A DNA stretch of 64,000 bases. Source: Caenimonas sedimenti (GTDB lineage: Bacteria > Pseudomonadota > Gammaproteobacteria > Burkholderiales > Burkholderiaceae_C). Location: positions 1 to 64,000 of the forward strand of contig NZ_VOBQ01000007.1 of assembly GCF_007833165.1 (NCBI RefSeq). Reading direction: 5' to 3'. The notes beneath the pieces were generated by a model, which worked only from the letters and a program-made list of their open reading frames with translations, made no database searches and had not been told where the DNA came from. Positions 8,812 through 16,771 of this stretch are shown here, one piece after another. Positions within the stretch are counted from its first letter, which is position 1, and each line of letters opens with the position of its first letter. The translations under genes and the position numbers were made by a program.

Positions 8812-10243
8812 CCAGCAAACCCTTCAACACACCGGGCGCGAAGTGCGCGTCGACAAAGTCCGCGAGACCCTCGAACACGCTGTCCAGCGTCGGCGCCGCG
8901 GCGCCGAACAGCGCGTGCAGCACGGCCGTGTCTTCGAACAAGCCATGCAGGTACACGCCCAGCACATTGCCTTGCGCGCTCTGCCAGCCCAGCCCGTCCG
9001 GCAGAACCGGACGTCCAGGTGCCATCGCCGGATGCTGCGCCGTCTGGCCGTGGCGGATCTCGTAACCGGCGCAGTGCACGCCAGAGAGCGCGGACCAGGG
9101 ACCTTCAACATCGCCGAATACCGAGTCCGTGCGGCGCACCGTCTTGTCCGGCGCAAACGCCGTCACCAGCGGCAGCAGGCCCAGCCCTGGCGCATTGCCA
9201 TCGATGCCGTGCGTGTCCACCAGCGCTTCCCCCAGCATCTGCAAGCCGCCGCAGATCCCCAGCACCCGCCTGCCGGCCGCCGCATGCGACGCGACCGCAG
9301 CGTCCAGGCCCTGCGCGCGCAACCACGCCAGGTCGCCCGACGTGTGCTTGGAGCCGGGCAGGATCACCCAGTCGGCGCCGGCCAAAGCGGCAGGTGTGCG
9401 CGCCCAGACCAGCCGCACACCCGGCACGTTCTTCAGCGGCTGGAACTCGTCGAGGTTGCTGATGCGCGGGTAGGCGATGACGGCCACCGTGGTGTGCACG
9501 GCGCCGCTCGCCGTCGCGCGGTCATCGAACACGCCGTCTTCCTCGGGCAGGCCGTGGCCCCACCACATGGGCAAGGTCGCCACCGTCGGCACGCCGGTCA
9601 GCGCCTGCAGCCGCTCCGGGCCCGGCGCCAGCAACGCGGCGTCGCCACGAAAGCGGTTCAGCACGAAACCCCGAAGCAGAGCCCGGTCTTCGGGTGGCAG
9701 CAGCGCCCAGGTGCCGTAGAGATGCGCGAAGGCGCCGCCCCGGTCGATGTCCGTCACCAGCAGGCAGCGCGCCGCGGCATGCCGCGCGACCCGCAGGTTG
9801 ACGATGTCGCTGGCCTGCAGGTTGATCTCGGCCGGCGAACCCGCGCCTTCGATGACAACGACTTCGTTCTCCGCGCGCAGCTGGTCCAGCGCATCGGCCA
9901 CCACGGGCCAGACCTTCTCGCTGCGGCCGCGCCAGGGCATGCGCGTCAGCGCTTCGTCCACCTGGCCGAGCAGCACCACCTGGCTGTGCGTGTCGCGCTC
10001 GGGCTTCAGCAGCAGCGGGTTCATGCGCACCTCGGGCTCGGCCCGCGCGGCCAGCGCCTGGAAGTACTGGGCCGCCCCGATCTCACCGCCCGCCACCACC
10101 CGCGCGTTGTTGCTCATGTTCTGCGCCTTGAAAGGCGCCACGCGCAGGCCCTGCCGCGCCACCCAGCGGCACAGCGCGGTGGCGAGCCAGCTCTTGCCGG
10201 CCCCACTGGTGGTGCCCAGCACCATCACGCAGCGTGCGCTCAA
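8801..10243 (-). CDS. cobQ: Cobyric acid synthase (glutamine-hydrolysing)
   Basis: Amidates adenosyl-cobyrinate a,c-diamide at four carboxyls, with Gln as nitrogen donor. 480 aa from TTG at 10243, near the family norm. The N-terminal synthetase domain opens VMVLGTTSGAGKSW and has FKAQNMSNNARVV. The C-terminal class I glutaminase domain has the Cys nucleophile in VLGICGGLQMLG and the His in GVYLHGLFED. I chose the TTG start because it overlaps the preceding stop (TTGA), as elsewhere in this operon; GTG at 10228 or ATG at 10225 would lose five or six residues. A longer open frame to 11092 is an artefact of GC content across the hydrolase gene. Confidence 0.93.
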   Translation of the reverse strand: MSARCVMVLGTTSGAGKSWLATALCRWVARQGLRVAPFKAQNMSNNARVVAGGEIGAAQYFQALAARAEPEVRMNPLLLKPERDTHSQVVLLGQVDEALTRMPWRGRSEKVWPVVADALDQLRAENEVVVIEGAGSPAEINLQASDIVNLRVARHAAARCLLVTDIDRGGAFAHLYGTWALLPPEDRALLRGFVLNRFRGDAALLAPGPERLQALTGVPTVATLPMWWGHGLPEEDGVFDDRATASGAVHTTVAVIAYPRISNLDEFQPLKNVPGVRLVWARTPAALAGADWVILPGSKHTSGDLAWLRAQGLDAAVASHAAAGRRVLGICGGLQMLGEALVDTHGIDGNAPGLGLLPLVTAFAPDKTVRRTDSVFGDVEGPWSALSGVHCAGYEIRHGQTAQHPAMAPGRPVLPDGLGWQSAQGNVLGVYLHGLFEDTAVLHALFGAAAPTLDSVFEGLADFVDAHFAPGVLKGLLDAN

Positions 10244-11118
10244 CGCGGCTCCCGCCCCTGGGCAAAGCCGTGGGTCCGCAGGAATTCCAGCACCCGCGGC
10301 CGCCAGAGTTCCGCGCCATCGGCGAACAGCCGGTGGCCATCCGCACCGAAGGGCGGAAACTGCACGAATTCGCCGGGCCCGCCGCCGGCGCGGTACGCCT
10401 CGAACCAGGTACGCGGATGGGTGGGACCGAAATACATGTCGTTCTCGCTGTAGATCCACAACGTCGGGATGCGCGCCGACTGGCCAAAACCGGAAAACAT
10501 GCGTCCGAGCAGCGCCGGCTGGCAGGGCTGTTGTGGCGAGGTCTCCGGATTGCCACCGCCACCGCCGGCAAAGTTGATGGCCAGCTGGACCCCGGGCGGA
10601 TTGCGCGCCGCCACCGCGAGGGCCGTGGCGCCGCCATAGGACTGGCCGAGCACGACGCCGCGATCGCCCGAGACGTCGGGCCGAGCCCGCAACAGTGCGA
10701 TCACGGCAAGGGTCTGGTCGGCCGCCGCTTGATACCCCGGCGGGTAGTTGCGTTTGCTGCAGGGACCCGACGCCTCCACGTCGGGCCCGCCGGTGTCCCC
10801 GTAGCCGATCCGCGTGGGCACGGCGACGATGAAGCCTTGCTGCGTGAGCCAACGCGAATGCGCGGTGTAGCGGGCCCGGCCGAACGACGCGCGTTCCTCG
10901 GCTTTGCCGGAACGGCCGTGCCCCAGGACAGCGAGCGGATACGGCCTGGGCATCGCGTCGTCGTGGAAGATCGTCACGACGATGGTGTGCGTGACGGGCT
11001 TCCCGTGCATGTCCTCGACGCGGACTGGCAGCTGGACGACCTCTTCGATCAGCCTTGCCTGCGTCTGGCCCATGCAGGCAGCGAGCGCGCACGCCAGCAG
11101 CAGGCGCGCGATCACCAT
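10240..11118 (-). CDS. Exported alpha/beta hydrolase inside the cobalamin operon
   Basis: 292 aa alpha/beta-hydrolase of the dienelactone hydrolase-like class. An N-terminal export signal (MVIARLLLACALAAC, possibly a lipobox) is followed by YPLAVLGHGRSG (oxyanion region), VVLGQSYGGATAL (nucleophile elbow G-x-S-x-G), YSENDMYFG (likely acid) and GADGHRLF (His). All parts of a working active site are visible. It sits between cbiB and cobQ with a 7-bp overlap on one side and a TTGA overlap on the other, so it is translated with corrinoid genes. No hydrolase of this kind is a standard cobalamin step, and its role is unknown to me. Confidence 0.85.
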   Translation of the reverse strand: MVIARLLLACALAACMGQTQARLIEEVVQLPVRVEDMHGKPVTHTIVVTIFHDDAMPRPYPLAVLGHGRSGKAEERASFGRARYTAHSRWLTQQGFIVAVPTRIGYGDTGGPDVEASGPCSKRNYPPGYQAAADQTLAVIALLRARPDVSGDRGVVLGQSYGGATALAVAARNPPGVQLAINFAGGGGGNPETSPQQPCQPALLGRMFSGFGQSARIPTLWIYSENDMYFGPTHPRTWFEAYRAGGGPGEFVQFPPFGADGHRLFADGAELWRPRVLEFLRTHGFAQGREPR

Positions 11119-12074
11119 GTGCGCCCCCAGCCCAGCGCCGCCAGCATGACCGCCGCCCAACCGCCCAGCAGCAGGATGGCGCCGCCCGACAGGGCGATGG
11201 CCTTGCCGGTGTCCGCCGCGGCCGGTGCCGGCGCGCCTTCGTTCAACGCGTACACACCGGGCTTGCGCAGCCGCACGTTGAGCGCGAGCGCCATTGCCGA
11301 CATCGGCCAGCCGCTGTTGGGCGACGGCGTGCGGTGCGCGTCGCCGCGCAAGCGCGCCAGCGAAATGCCGCCGGCGGCCACCGCGACCAGCAAGGCCGTG
11401 AAGCGCGCCGGGATCCAGGACAGCACGTCGTCGGCACGCGCCGCCCATTTGCCGGCCCATTCCCAGTGGACGCCCGCGCGGAAGCCGCGATACCCCCACA
11501 TCGCATCGGCGGTGTTGCAGAACCGGTAGACCATCGCGCCCGGGAGGCCGGCCACCACGAACCAGAAGACCGGCGCCACCACCGAGTCGTTCAGATTCTC
11601 GGCCAGCGATTCGATCGCGCTTTCGCGCACCTGCGAAGCGTCGAGCCGCATCACCTCGCGGCTGACGATGCGGCCGAGCCGCCGGCGCCCGGCATCCAGC
11701 GATTCGGCCAGGCCCTGCTCCACGCCGGCGACTTCGTCGCGCAGCATGCGCCAGGCCAGCATCGGTTTCAGCAGCAGGCCCAGCAGCAAGCCGGCCAGCA
11801 CGGGATGCAGCTTCAACACCACCGACTGCAGCAACCAGGCCGCCAGCCCGCACAGCATCGCCCCGCCATACCAGGCCAGCGCGCCCGCGGTGAAAGCCTG
11901 CCAGTTGGGCGAAGGCAGCGCGGTGCGCGGGGCGATCAATCCGCCGATCCATCCCAGGTAACGCCCCATCCACACGACCGGGTGCACCAGCAGCGGCGGC
12001 TCGCCCCACCAGCGGTCGATGACGAGCGCCACCAGCAGCGCCAATCCGAAAGACAAATTGGGGTCAGATTCCAA
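11112..12074 (-). CDS. cbiB: Adenosylcobinamide-phosphate synthase, CbiB/CobD
   Basis: Polytopic inner-membrane protein that attaches aminopropanol (phosphate) to adenosyl-cobyric acid. 320 aa. Signatures include VIDRWWGEPPLLVHPVVWMGR near the N-terminus, the highly conserved RESAIESLAENLNDSVVAPVFWF, and TADAMWGYR. Several hydrophobic spans are visible. The first codon may be TTG at 12074, directly after the cobO stop, or TTG at 12056 (LSFGLALLV); the first six codons derive from a short repeated motif, which favours the later start. It follows cobO without a gap. Confidence 0.92.
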   Translation of the reverse strand: MESDPNLSFGLALLVALVIDRWWGEPPLLVHPVVWMGRYLGWIGGLIAPRTALPSPNWQAFTAGALAWYGGAMLCGLAAWLLQSVVLKLHPVLAGLLLGLLLKPMLAWRMLRDEVAGVEQGLAESLDAGRRRLGRIVSREVMRLDASQVRESAIESLAENLNDSVVAPVFWFVVAGLPGAMVYRFCNTADAMWGYRGFRAGVHWEWAGKWAARADDVLSWIPARFTALLVAVAAGGISLARLRGDAHRTPSPNSGWPMSAMALALNVRLRKPGVYALNEGAPAPAAADTGKAIALSGGAILLLGGWAAVMLAALGWGRTW

Positions 12075-12077
12075 TTA
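12055..12077. repeat. Short palindromic repeat at the cobO/cbiB junction
   Basis: The 19-mer ATTGGGGTCAGATTCCAAT is bounded by AATTGG (12056-12061) and CCAATT (12071-12076) as inverted ends. I know the GGGGTCAGA-TCC-AATT pattern as a dispersed motif in many Proteobacteria. Here it supplies the cobO stop codon and the first possible cbiB codons. Confidence 0.5.
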
Positions 12078-12644
12078 ATCTTCAATCCCGCGCTGGGCGG
12101 GAACCCCTGCATTGAACGCATGCTTGATCTTCGTCATCTCCGTCACGGTGTCGGCCAGTTCGATGATCTCCGGCGGGCAGCGCCGGCCTGTGATGGCGAC
12201 GTGCACGTCCCTGGGGCGTTCGCGCAGGGTCGCGAGCACGTCGTCCAGCGGCAGCCAGCCATAGATCAGAGGATAGGTCAGTTCGTCCAGCACCACCAGG
12301 AAGTACGCTCCGGAAAGGATGGATGCCCGCGCCTTCTGCCAGCCATCGCGCGCCAGCTGCGCGGAGCGCTCCAGGTCCTGGCTTTTCCAGGAGAAGCCGT
12401 CCCCCAGGCCTTCGATGGGAATGCCGATCTGCTCGAACATGCGGTGCTCGCCGAAGCGGGCCGTGGGCACCTTCATGAACTGGTAGATCTTGACGGCCTT
12501 GGCGCGGCCATGCGCGCGCAGCGCCAGGCCGAAAGCGGCCGTGCTCTTGCCCTTGCCATTGCCGGTATGGACGATGACCAGCCCGCGCCGCTCGCCTTCG
12601 GGCTTGTCGTAGGGTTTCGCCGATGGCGGTTGTTCGATGTTCAT
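12075..12644 (-). CDS. cobO: Cob(I)yrinic acid a,c-diamide adenosyltransferase
   Basis: ATP:corrinoid adenosyltransferase (CobO/BtuR/CobA type) that adds the upper 5'-deoxyadenosyl ligand. 189 aa, normal length. The P-loop variant HTGNGKGKSTAAFG is near residue 26; IYQFMKVPTARFGEHRMF and VVLDELTYPLIYGWL (Walker B-like) follow, with the terminal GRRCPPEIIELADTVTEM typical of the family. It begins 10 bp after the btuD stop. Confidence 0.96.
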   Translation of the reverse strand: MNIEQPPSAKPYDKPEGERRGLVIVHTGNGKGKSTAAFGLALRAHGRAKAVKIYQFMKVPTARFGEHRMFEQIGIPIEGLGDGFSWKSQDLERSAQLARDGWQKARASILSGAYFLVVLDELTYPLIYGWLPLDDVLATLRERPRDVHVAITGRRCPPEIIELADTVTEMTKIKHAFNAGVPAQRGIED

Positions 12645-12654
12645 GCAGTCCCAG

Positions 12655-13431
12655 TCAATTCGGCAGGGCCACCCATTGGCCGTCGACCGACTTCACGCGG
12701 ATGCGCTGGCCGAACACGCTTTCCAGCGCACGATGCGTCGCGGCATCGGCGCATTCGCCTTGATGCACGACACGCCCGCGGTCCATCACCACCATGTCGT
12801 CGGCCTGCAGCGCCATGGGGACTTCATGCAGCACACTCGCCACCGTGCGGCCGGCGCGCGCCAGTTGCCGCACCAGTGAAAGCCAGTCGGCCTGGTGCGG
12901 CGGATCCAGGTTGGCCAGCGGCTCGTCCATCAGCAGCACCTGCGCCTCGACCGCCAGCGCGCGCGCCAGCAGCACGCGCTGGCGCTCGCCGCCGGACAGC
13001 TGGCCCAAGGCACGTTCGCGCCATTCCCAGGCCTGCGTCGCGCGCAGGGCACGTTCCACCGCCGCGCGATCGATCTCACTGGGGCCGGCCAGCCAGGGCT
13101 GGTGCGGCAGGCGCCCGAGCATCGCGACGTCGTACACCGTCAGGTCGTCCGCGGCGCCTTCGTTCTGGCCCAGCCAGGACAGCAGGCGGGCGCGTTCGCG
13201 CGCGGCGATGGTGCCCAGGCTGCGGCCTTGCAGGAACACCTCGCCCTCGTGCGGCAGCAGGCCGGCCAGCACGCGCAGCAACGTGGACTTGCCCGCGCCA
13301 TTGGGCCCGACCACGGCGGTCCAACGGCCTGCCGGCAGGGCGAGATCGATGCCGTGAAGCACCTGCGCCCTGTGCGAGCCATGGCCGAGTGACGCACACA
13401 CGGCCTTCGCCTGCAGTGCCACGCCACTCAC
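12655..13431 (-). CDS. btuD: Cobalamin ABC transporter ATP-binding protein
   Basis: ATPase of a FecCD/BtuCD-type importer, 258 aa. Walker A is VVGPNGAGKSTLLRVLAGLL, the Q-loop SWLGQNEG, the ABC signature LSGGERQRVLLARAL, Walker B VLLMDEPLANLD, and the switch His is in SVLHEVPMAL. The start is GTG at 13431, whose last two bases are shared with the btuC stop (GTGA). This start gives a standard N-terminus without the GC-driven upstream extension. Cobalamin specificity is inferred from position in the riboswitch-led operon. Confidence 0.92.
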   Translation of the reverse strand: MSGVALQAKAVCASLGHGSHRAQVLHGIDLALPAGRWTAVVGPNGAGKSTLLRVLAGLLPHEGEVFLQGRSLGTIAARERARLLSWLGQNEGAADDLTVYDVAMLGRLPHQPWLAGPSEIDRAAVERALRATQAWEWRERALGQLSGGERQRVLLARALAVEAQVLLMDEPLANLDPPHQADWLSLVRQLARAGRTVASVLHEVPMALQADDMVVMDRGRVVHQGECADAATHRALESVFGQRIRVKSVDGQWVALPN

Positions 13432-14432
13432 GACAAGCCGCTCCCCGGGCGTCCACGCCGGTGCATCAGCCACAGCAGGTAGCTGCCCCCCAGCACCGCC
13501 GTCAGAACGCCCACCGGCAGTTCCTGCGGCGCCATGATCCAGCGGGACAGCAAGTCGGCCGTCATCAGAAGCAAGCCGCCCATCAGCGCGCTGAGCAGCA
13601 GCAGGCGGCTGTGCGTGGTCTTCACGATGGAGCGCACCAGGTGCGGCGCGGCCAGCCCCACGAAGGCGATCAGGCCCGTCTGCGCGACGGCCGCGCCGGT
13701 TGCCAGCGCGAGCACGGCGACCAGCGCGACGCGCACGGCGGCCAGCGGCAGCCCCAGGCTGGCGGCGGTCGATTCGCCGAGCGCCAGTCCGTCCAGCACC
13801 CGCCCCAGCGACCACGCCACCAGCAGCGCGGGCAACGCCACGGCCGCCATCACGCCGCAAGCCGTCCAGCCGACGAAGCCCGTGCTGCCCAGCATGAAGG
13901 CCTGCATCGCCTGCAGGATGTCCGGCACGGCGAGCGTGACGAGGTCGCGCGCGGCGCTCAAGACGACGCCGACAATGACGCCCGCGAGCAGCAGCCGCAG
14001 CGTGTGCTGCACGCCGCGCGCCAGCGCCAGCGTCAGCAGCACGCCGCCCACGGCGCCTGCGAAAGCCGCGCCAGTCAGGCCGAGCCGCACCAGCCATTGC
14101 GTGGCGAAGGGCGAGGCGCCGAACAAGGCCAGCGCCAGCGCCACGCCCAGGGCGGCACCGGAAGCACTGCCCAGGAGAAATGGATCCGCCAGCGGATTGC
14201 GGAACAGCCCCTGTGCGACCGCGCCCGCGAGGCCGAGCAGCACGCCGGCCAGCCAGGCGCCCAACGTGCGCGGCAACCGGATGTCCCAGACGATCTGCCA
14301 GGCGACGGGGTCTTGCCAGGCGCGCAGCACGCTGTCGAAACCGGTGCTGCCGACGCCCGCGCCGAGCAGCAGGACACAGGCCGCCGCCGCAAGCAGGGCG
14401 AGCCCGAAGCTCCAGGCACGAGCCGCCCTCAC
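13428..14432 (-). CDS. btuC: Cobalamin ABC transporter permease (FecCD family)
   Basis: Inner-membrane permease of the BtuCD importer, 334 aa with about ten hydrophobic spans. Family marks are DIRLPRTLGAWLAGVLLGLAG (RLPR motif), the NPLADPFLLGSASGAALG turn, and FVGLAAPHLVR with the GLxxPH coupling signature. The GTG start at 14432 overlaps the btuF stop as GTGA and is preferred to the GC-driven upstream extension. Confidence 0.93.
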   Translation of the reverse strand: MRAARAWSFGLALLAAAACVLLLGAGVGSTGFDSVLRAWQDPVAWQIVWDIRLPRTLGAWLAGVLLGLAGAVAQGLFRNPLADPFLLGSASGAALGVALALALFGASPFATQWLVRLGLTGAAFAGAVGGVLLTLALARGVQHTLRLLLAGVIVGVVLSAARDLVTLAVPDILQAMQAFMLGSTGFVGWTACGVMAAVALPALLVAWSLGRVLDGLALGESTAASLGLPLAAVRVALVAVLALATGAAVAQTGLIAFVGLAAPHLVRSIVKTTHSRLLLLSALMGGLLLMTADLLSRWIMAPQELPVGVLTAVLGGSYLLWLMHRRGRPGSGLS

Positions 14433-15310
14433 TCCCGCTTGCTCCCGGCGGTAGAGGGCGTCAGACCCTTCTCGGTCACACAGCGCGCCACCAGCCGCGC
14501 CGCGTCCGCCATGCGCGGCCCCGGCCGCACCAGGATGTCGGACTCCTCGGCCGTGAACACGCAGACCCGTTGTTCGCGCAACGCGCGCATGCCGGCCCAG
14601 CCGGGACGCTGTTCCAGGCCCATGGCGTTGCGCGCGCCGATCATGATGATGTGCGGGTCGGCGCGCACCACGTATTCCGGGTTGACCCGCGGGAACGGCC
14701 CCAGGTGGTCGGCGACGATGTTCTTCAGCCCCAGGCGCAGCATCATCTCGCCGATGAAGGACTTGTTGCCGGCGGCGTAGCCGCCCGTGCTGACCTCGTA
14801 GTACACGCGCAGGTTCCGGGCGGCCGGCGGGAGCGACTGGGCGACGGCAGCGACACCCGCATCGATGTTGCGCCAGATGCGTGGCGCATCCGGTGCGTCC
14901 ACGATCTTCCCGAGGAGTCCCATGACCCGCTGCACGTCGGCCGAACTGCGCGGCTCCAGCGCGATCACTTTCAGCCCCAGCGCCTCGAGGCGCTGCGCCC
15001 CGCGTGACGAGGTGGCCATCAGCACGACGTCCGGCTTGAGCGCGACCACGGCTTCGATGTTGGGGTCGATGCCGCCGCCCACCTGGGGCAGCTTGCGCAC
15101 CGGCGCGGGGAAGTTGGAGTAGCGATCCACGCCGACCAGGCGGTCGCAGCGGCCCAGTTCGCACACGGTTTCCGTCAGAGAAGGCAGCAGGCTCACGATG
15201 CGCTGCGGGGTCGCCGGCAAGGTGACGGTGACGCCGCGGTCGTCGGTGACCTGCAGCGCCGGCGCGGCGATCGGCAGCGTGAGCAGCAGCGCGGCGAGCA
15301 ACATCCTCAT
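14429..15310 (-). CDS. btuF: Periplasmic cobalamin-binding protein, BtuF-like
   Basis: 293 aa periplasmic-binding-protein fold with a clear signal peptide (MRMLLAALLLTLPIAAPALQ). Class III binding-protein hallmarks are RIVSLLPSLTETVCELG, LVGVDRYSNFP, IEAVVALKPDVVLM and a C-terminal lobe ending in GPRMADAARLVARCV. It feeds corrinoid to BtuCD. The ATG overlaps the cobU stop (ATGA), and its own stop overlaps the btuC GTG. A second, signal-less homologue lies two genes upstream. Confidence 0.92.
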   Translation of the reverse strand: MRMLLAALLLTLPIAAPALQVTDDRGVTVTLPATPQRIVSLLPSLTETVCELGRCDRLVGVDRYSNFPAPVRKLPQVGGGIDPNIEAVVALKPDVVLMATSSRGAQRLEALGLKVIALEPRSSADVQRVMGLLGKIVDAPDAPRIWRNIDAGVAAVAQSLPPAARNLRVYYEVSTGGYAAGNKSFIGEMMLRLGLKNIVADHLGPFPRVNPEYVVRADPHIIMIGARNAMGLEQRPGWAGMRALREQRVCVFTAEESDILVRPGPRMADAARLVARCVTEKGLTPSTAGSKRE

Positions 15311-15960
15311 GGCTCACCTTTCAGCGGCAAAGGCAGGCCTGCCGACATCAGCGTGACCCGTTCGCAGGCCGCGGCCGCCGCCTGGTTCAGGCTGCCGAGC
15401 GCGTCGACGAAGGTCCGCACGTCGCGGCCCATGGGGATGACCCCGAGGCCGATCTCGTTGCTGATGAGGATGAGGGGGCCGGCGCAGGCGGCGATGGCGT
15501 CGGTGAGAAGGTCGGCGCCCGGCGCCCCCACCCCAGCCCTCCCCCGGAGGGGGAGGGAGTCCTGTATTGCCCCCTCCCCCTCCGGGGGAGGGCTGGGGTG
15601 GGGGCGCACGCGCGTCACACCCTCACCGGCAGCCGGCATCAACATCGCCGTCAGCCACAACGTCAAGCAATCGACCACGACCAACGTCCCCGCATCGCTA
15701 TGCATCCCGATCGCATGCGCCAGCGCCAGCGGCTCTTCCACCGTCGCCATCCGGGGCACGCGCCGCGCCCGGTCCAGGCGATGCCGCGCGATGCGATCCC
15801 GCATCTCGTCGTCCCAGGCCTGCGCCGTCGCGATGTACACCGCCTGGTGCTGGTCCGACAGCGCGAGCCACGCCGCCGCCAGCGATTCGGCCCGCGCCGT
15901 CTTCCCGCTCTTCTGCCCGCCGAGGATCAACTCACTGCGCGCGACCTGCAGATCAGCCAT
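15307..15960 (-). CDS. cobU: Adenosylcobinamide kinase / guanylyltransferase carrying a REP insertion
   Basis: Bifunctional CobU/CobP phosphorylates adenosylcobinamide and transfers GMP to it. 217 aa from ATG 15960 (MADLQVARSELILGGQKSGK). The P-loop is GGQKSGKTARAES, followed by VYIATAQAWDDEMRDRI, HR, VVVDCLTLWLT and LILISNEIGLGVIPMGRDVR. The family is usually about 175-190 aa. The excess is a Pro/Gly/Arg-rich stretch of roughly 30 residues after LTLWLTAMLMPAAGEG, encoded by a perfect inverted pair of REP-like elements. The frame is kept on both sides, so the gene may remain functional with a surface loop. The longer start at 16008 is rejected because it lies within the previous gene. Confidence 0.92.
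   Translation of the reverse strand: MADLQVARSELILGGQKSGKTARAESLAAAWLALSDQHQAVYIATAQAWDDEMRDRIARHRLDRARRVPRMATVEEPLALAHAIGMHSDAGTLVVVDCLTLWLTAMLMPAAGEGVTRVRPHPSPPPEGEGAIQDSLPLRGRAGVGAPGADLLTDAIAACAGPLILISNEIGLGVIPMGRDVRTFVDALGSLNQAAAAACERVTLMSAGLPLPLKGEP
15522..15607. repeat. Perfect inverted pair of REP-like elements inside cobU
   Basis: Two 36-nt arms (15522-15557 and 15572-15607) are exact reverse complements, separated by 14 nt. Each arm contains the GGAGGGGGAGGG core with a GCGCCCCCACCCC flank, matching the elements at 31 and 34202. This is a BIME-like arrangement and would form a very stable hairpin in cobU mRNA. Confidence 0.85.
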
Positions 15961-16762
15961 GGACCTCGCTCCAGGCCAGCACGATCCGATGCAGCTGCGC
16001 CACCCCATCCGTCAAGGCTGCCGGCCCCGGCTGCAGAATGTCTGCCGACTTGATCTCGAAGAGCTGCGCATCGCGCACCGCGTTCACGGCGTCCCAACCC
16101 GGGCGCGCCGCCACCTTCCCGGCGCGGAACTTCTTGCCGCACCACGAACCGACGATGATGTCCGGGTTGCGGCGCACGATCTCGGCACCGTCCGCAATGA
16201 TGCGGTCCTTGCCCATGGCCTGCACGGCCAGCTCCGGGAACACGTCGTCGCCACCCGCGATGCCCACCAGCTGCGACACCCAGCGGATCCCGCTGATGTG
16301 CGGCTCGTCCCACTCCTCGAAGAACACGCGCGGCCGGCGCGGCAAGGCGCGGCCCACAGCTTCGATCGCCAGCAGGCGCGAACGCATGCCTTCGAGCAGG
16401 CGCAGCCCGTCCTCCGCGCGGCCCACCATCGCCGCCACTTGGTACAGCATGGCGAAGATCTCGTCGACGCTGCGCTGGTTGAAGATGGTGACCTGCACGC
16501 CCTTGCGGACCAGTTCCGCCGCGATGTCGGCCTGCAGGTCGGAGAAGCCGAACACGCAGTCCGGCTTCAGGTCCAGGATCTTGTCGATCTTCGCGCTGAG
16601 GAACGCGCTGACCTTGGGCTTTTCTTCGCGCGCGCGGCGCGGCCGCACCGTGTAGCCCGAGATGCCGACGATGCGCGCTTCCTCCCCCAGCAGGTACAGC
16701 CATTCCGTCGCTTCCTCGGTGAGGCAGACGATGCGCTGCGGGCCGCGGGGGATCGTCAACAT
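15953..16762 (-). CDS. BtuF-like cobalamin-binding protein without signal peptide
   Basis: 269 aa member of the class III periplasmic-binding-protein superfamily: PQRIVCLTEEATEWLYLLGE, RIVGISGYTVRP, DKILDLKPDCVFGFSDLQ, VTIFNQRSVDEIFAML, and a C-terminal lobe ending QLHRIVLAWSEVHG. The N-terminus starts directly at the first beta strand (MLTIPRGPQRIV), with no hydrophobic export signal and no upstream in-frame extension that would supply one. It lies between btuB and cobU with an 8-bp overlap on cobU. Corrinoid binding is inferred from context; a cytosolic location would be unusual. Confidence 0.8.
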   Translation of the reverse strand: MLTIPRGPQRIVCLTEEATEWLYLLGEEARIVGISGYTVRPRRAREEKPKVSAFLSAKIDKILDLKPDCVFGFSDLQADIAAELVRKGVQVTIFNQRSVDEIFAMLYQVAAMVGRAEDGLRLLEGMRSRLLAIEAVGRALPRRPRVFFEEWDEPHISGIRWVSQLVGIAGGDDVFPELAVQAMGKDRIIADGAEIVRRNPDIIVGSWCGKKFRAGKVAARPGWDAVNAVRDAQLFEIKSADILQPGPAALTDGVAQLHRIVLAWSEVHG

Positions 16763-16771
16763 GCGAAGACT

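Noticed and set aside
8801..11092. Single 763-residue protein covering cobQ and the hydrolase region
   Set aside because: The extra N-terminus is the shadow of the hydrolase gene in another frame; family alignment starts cobQ near 10243.
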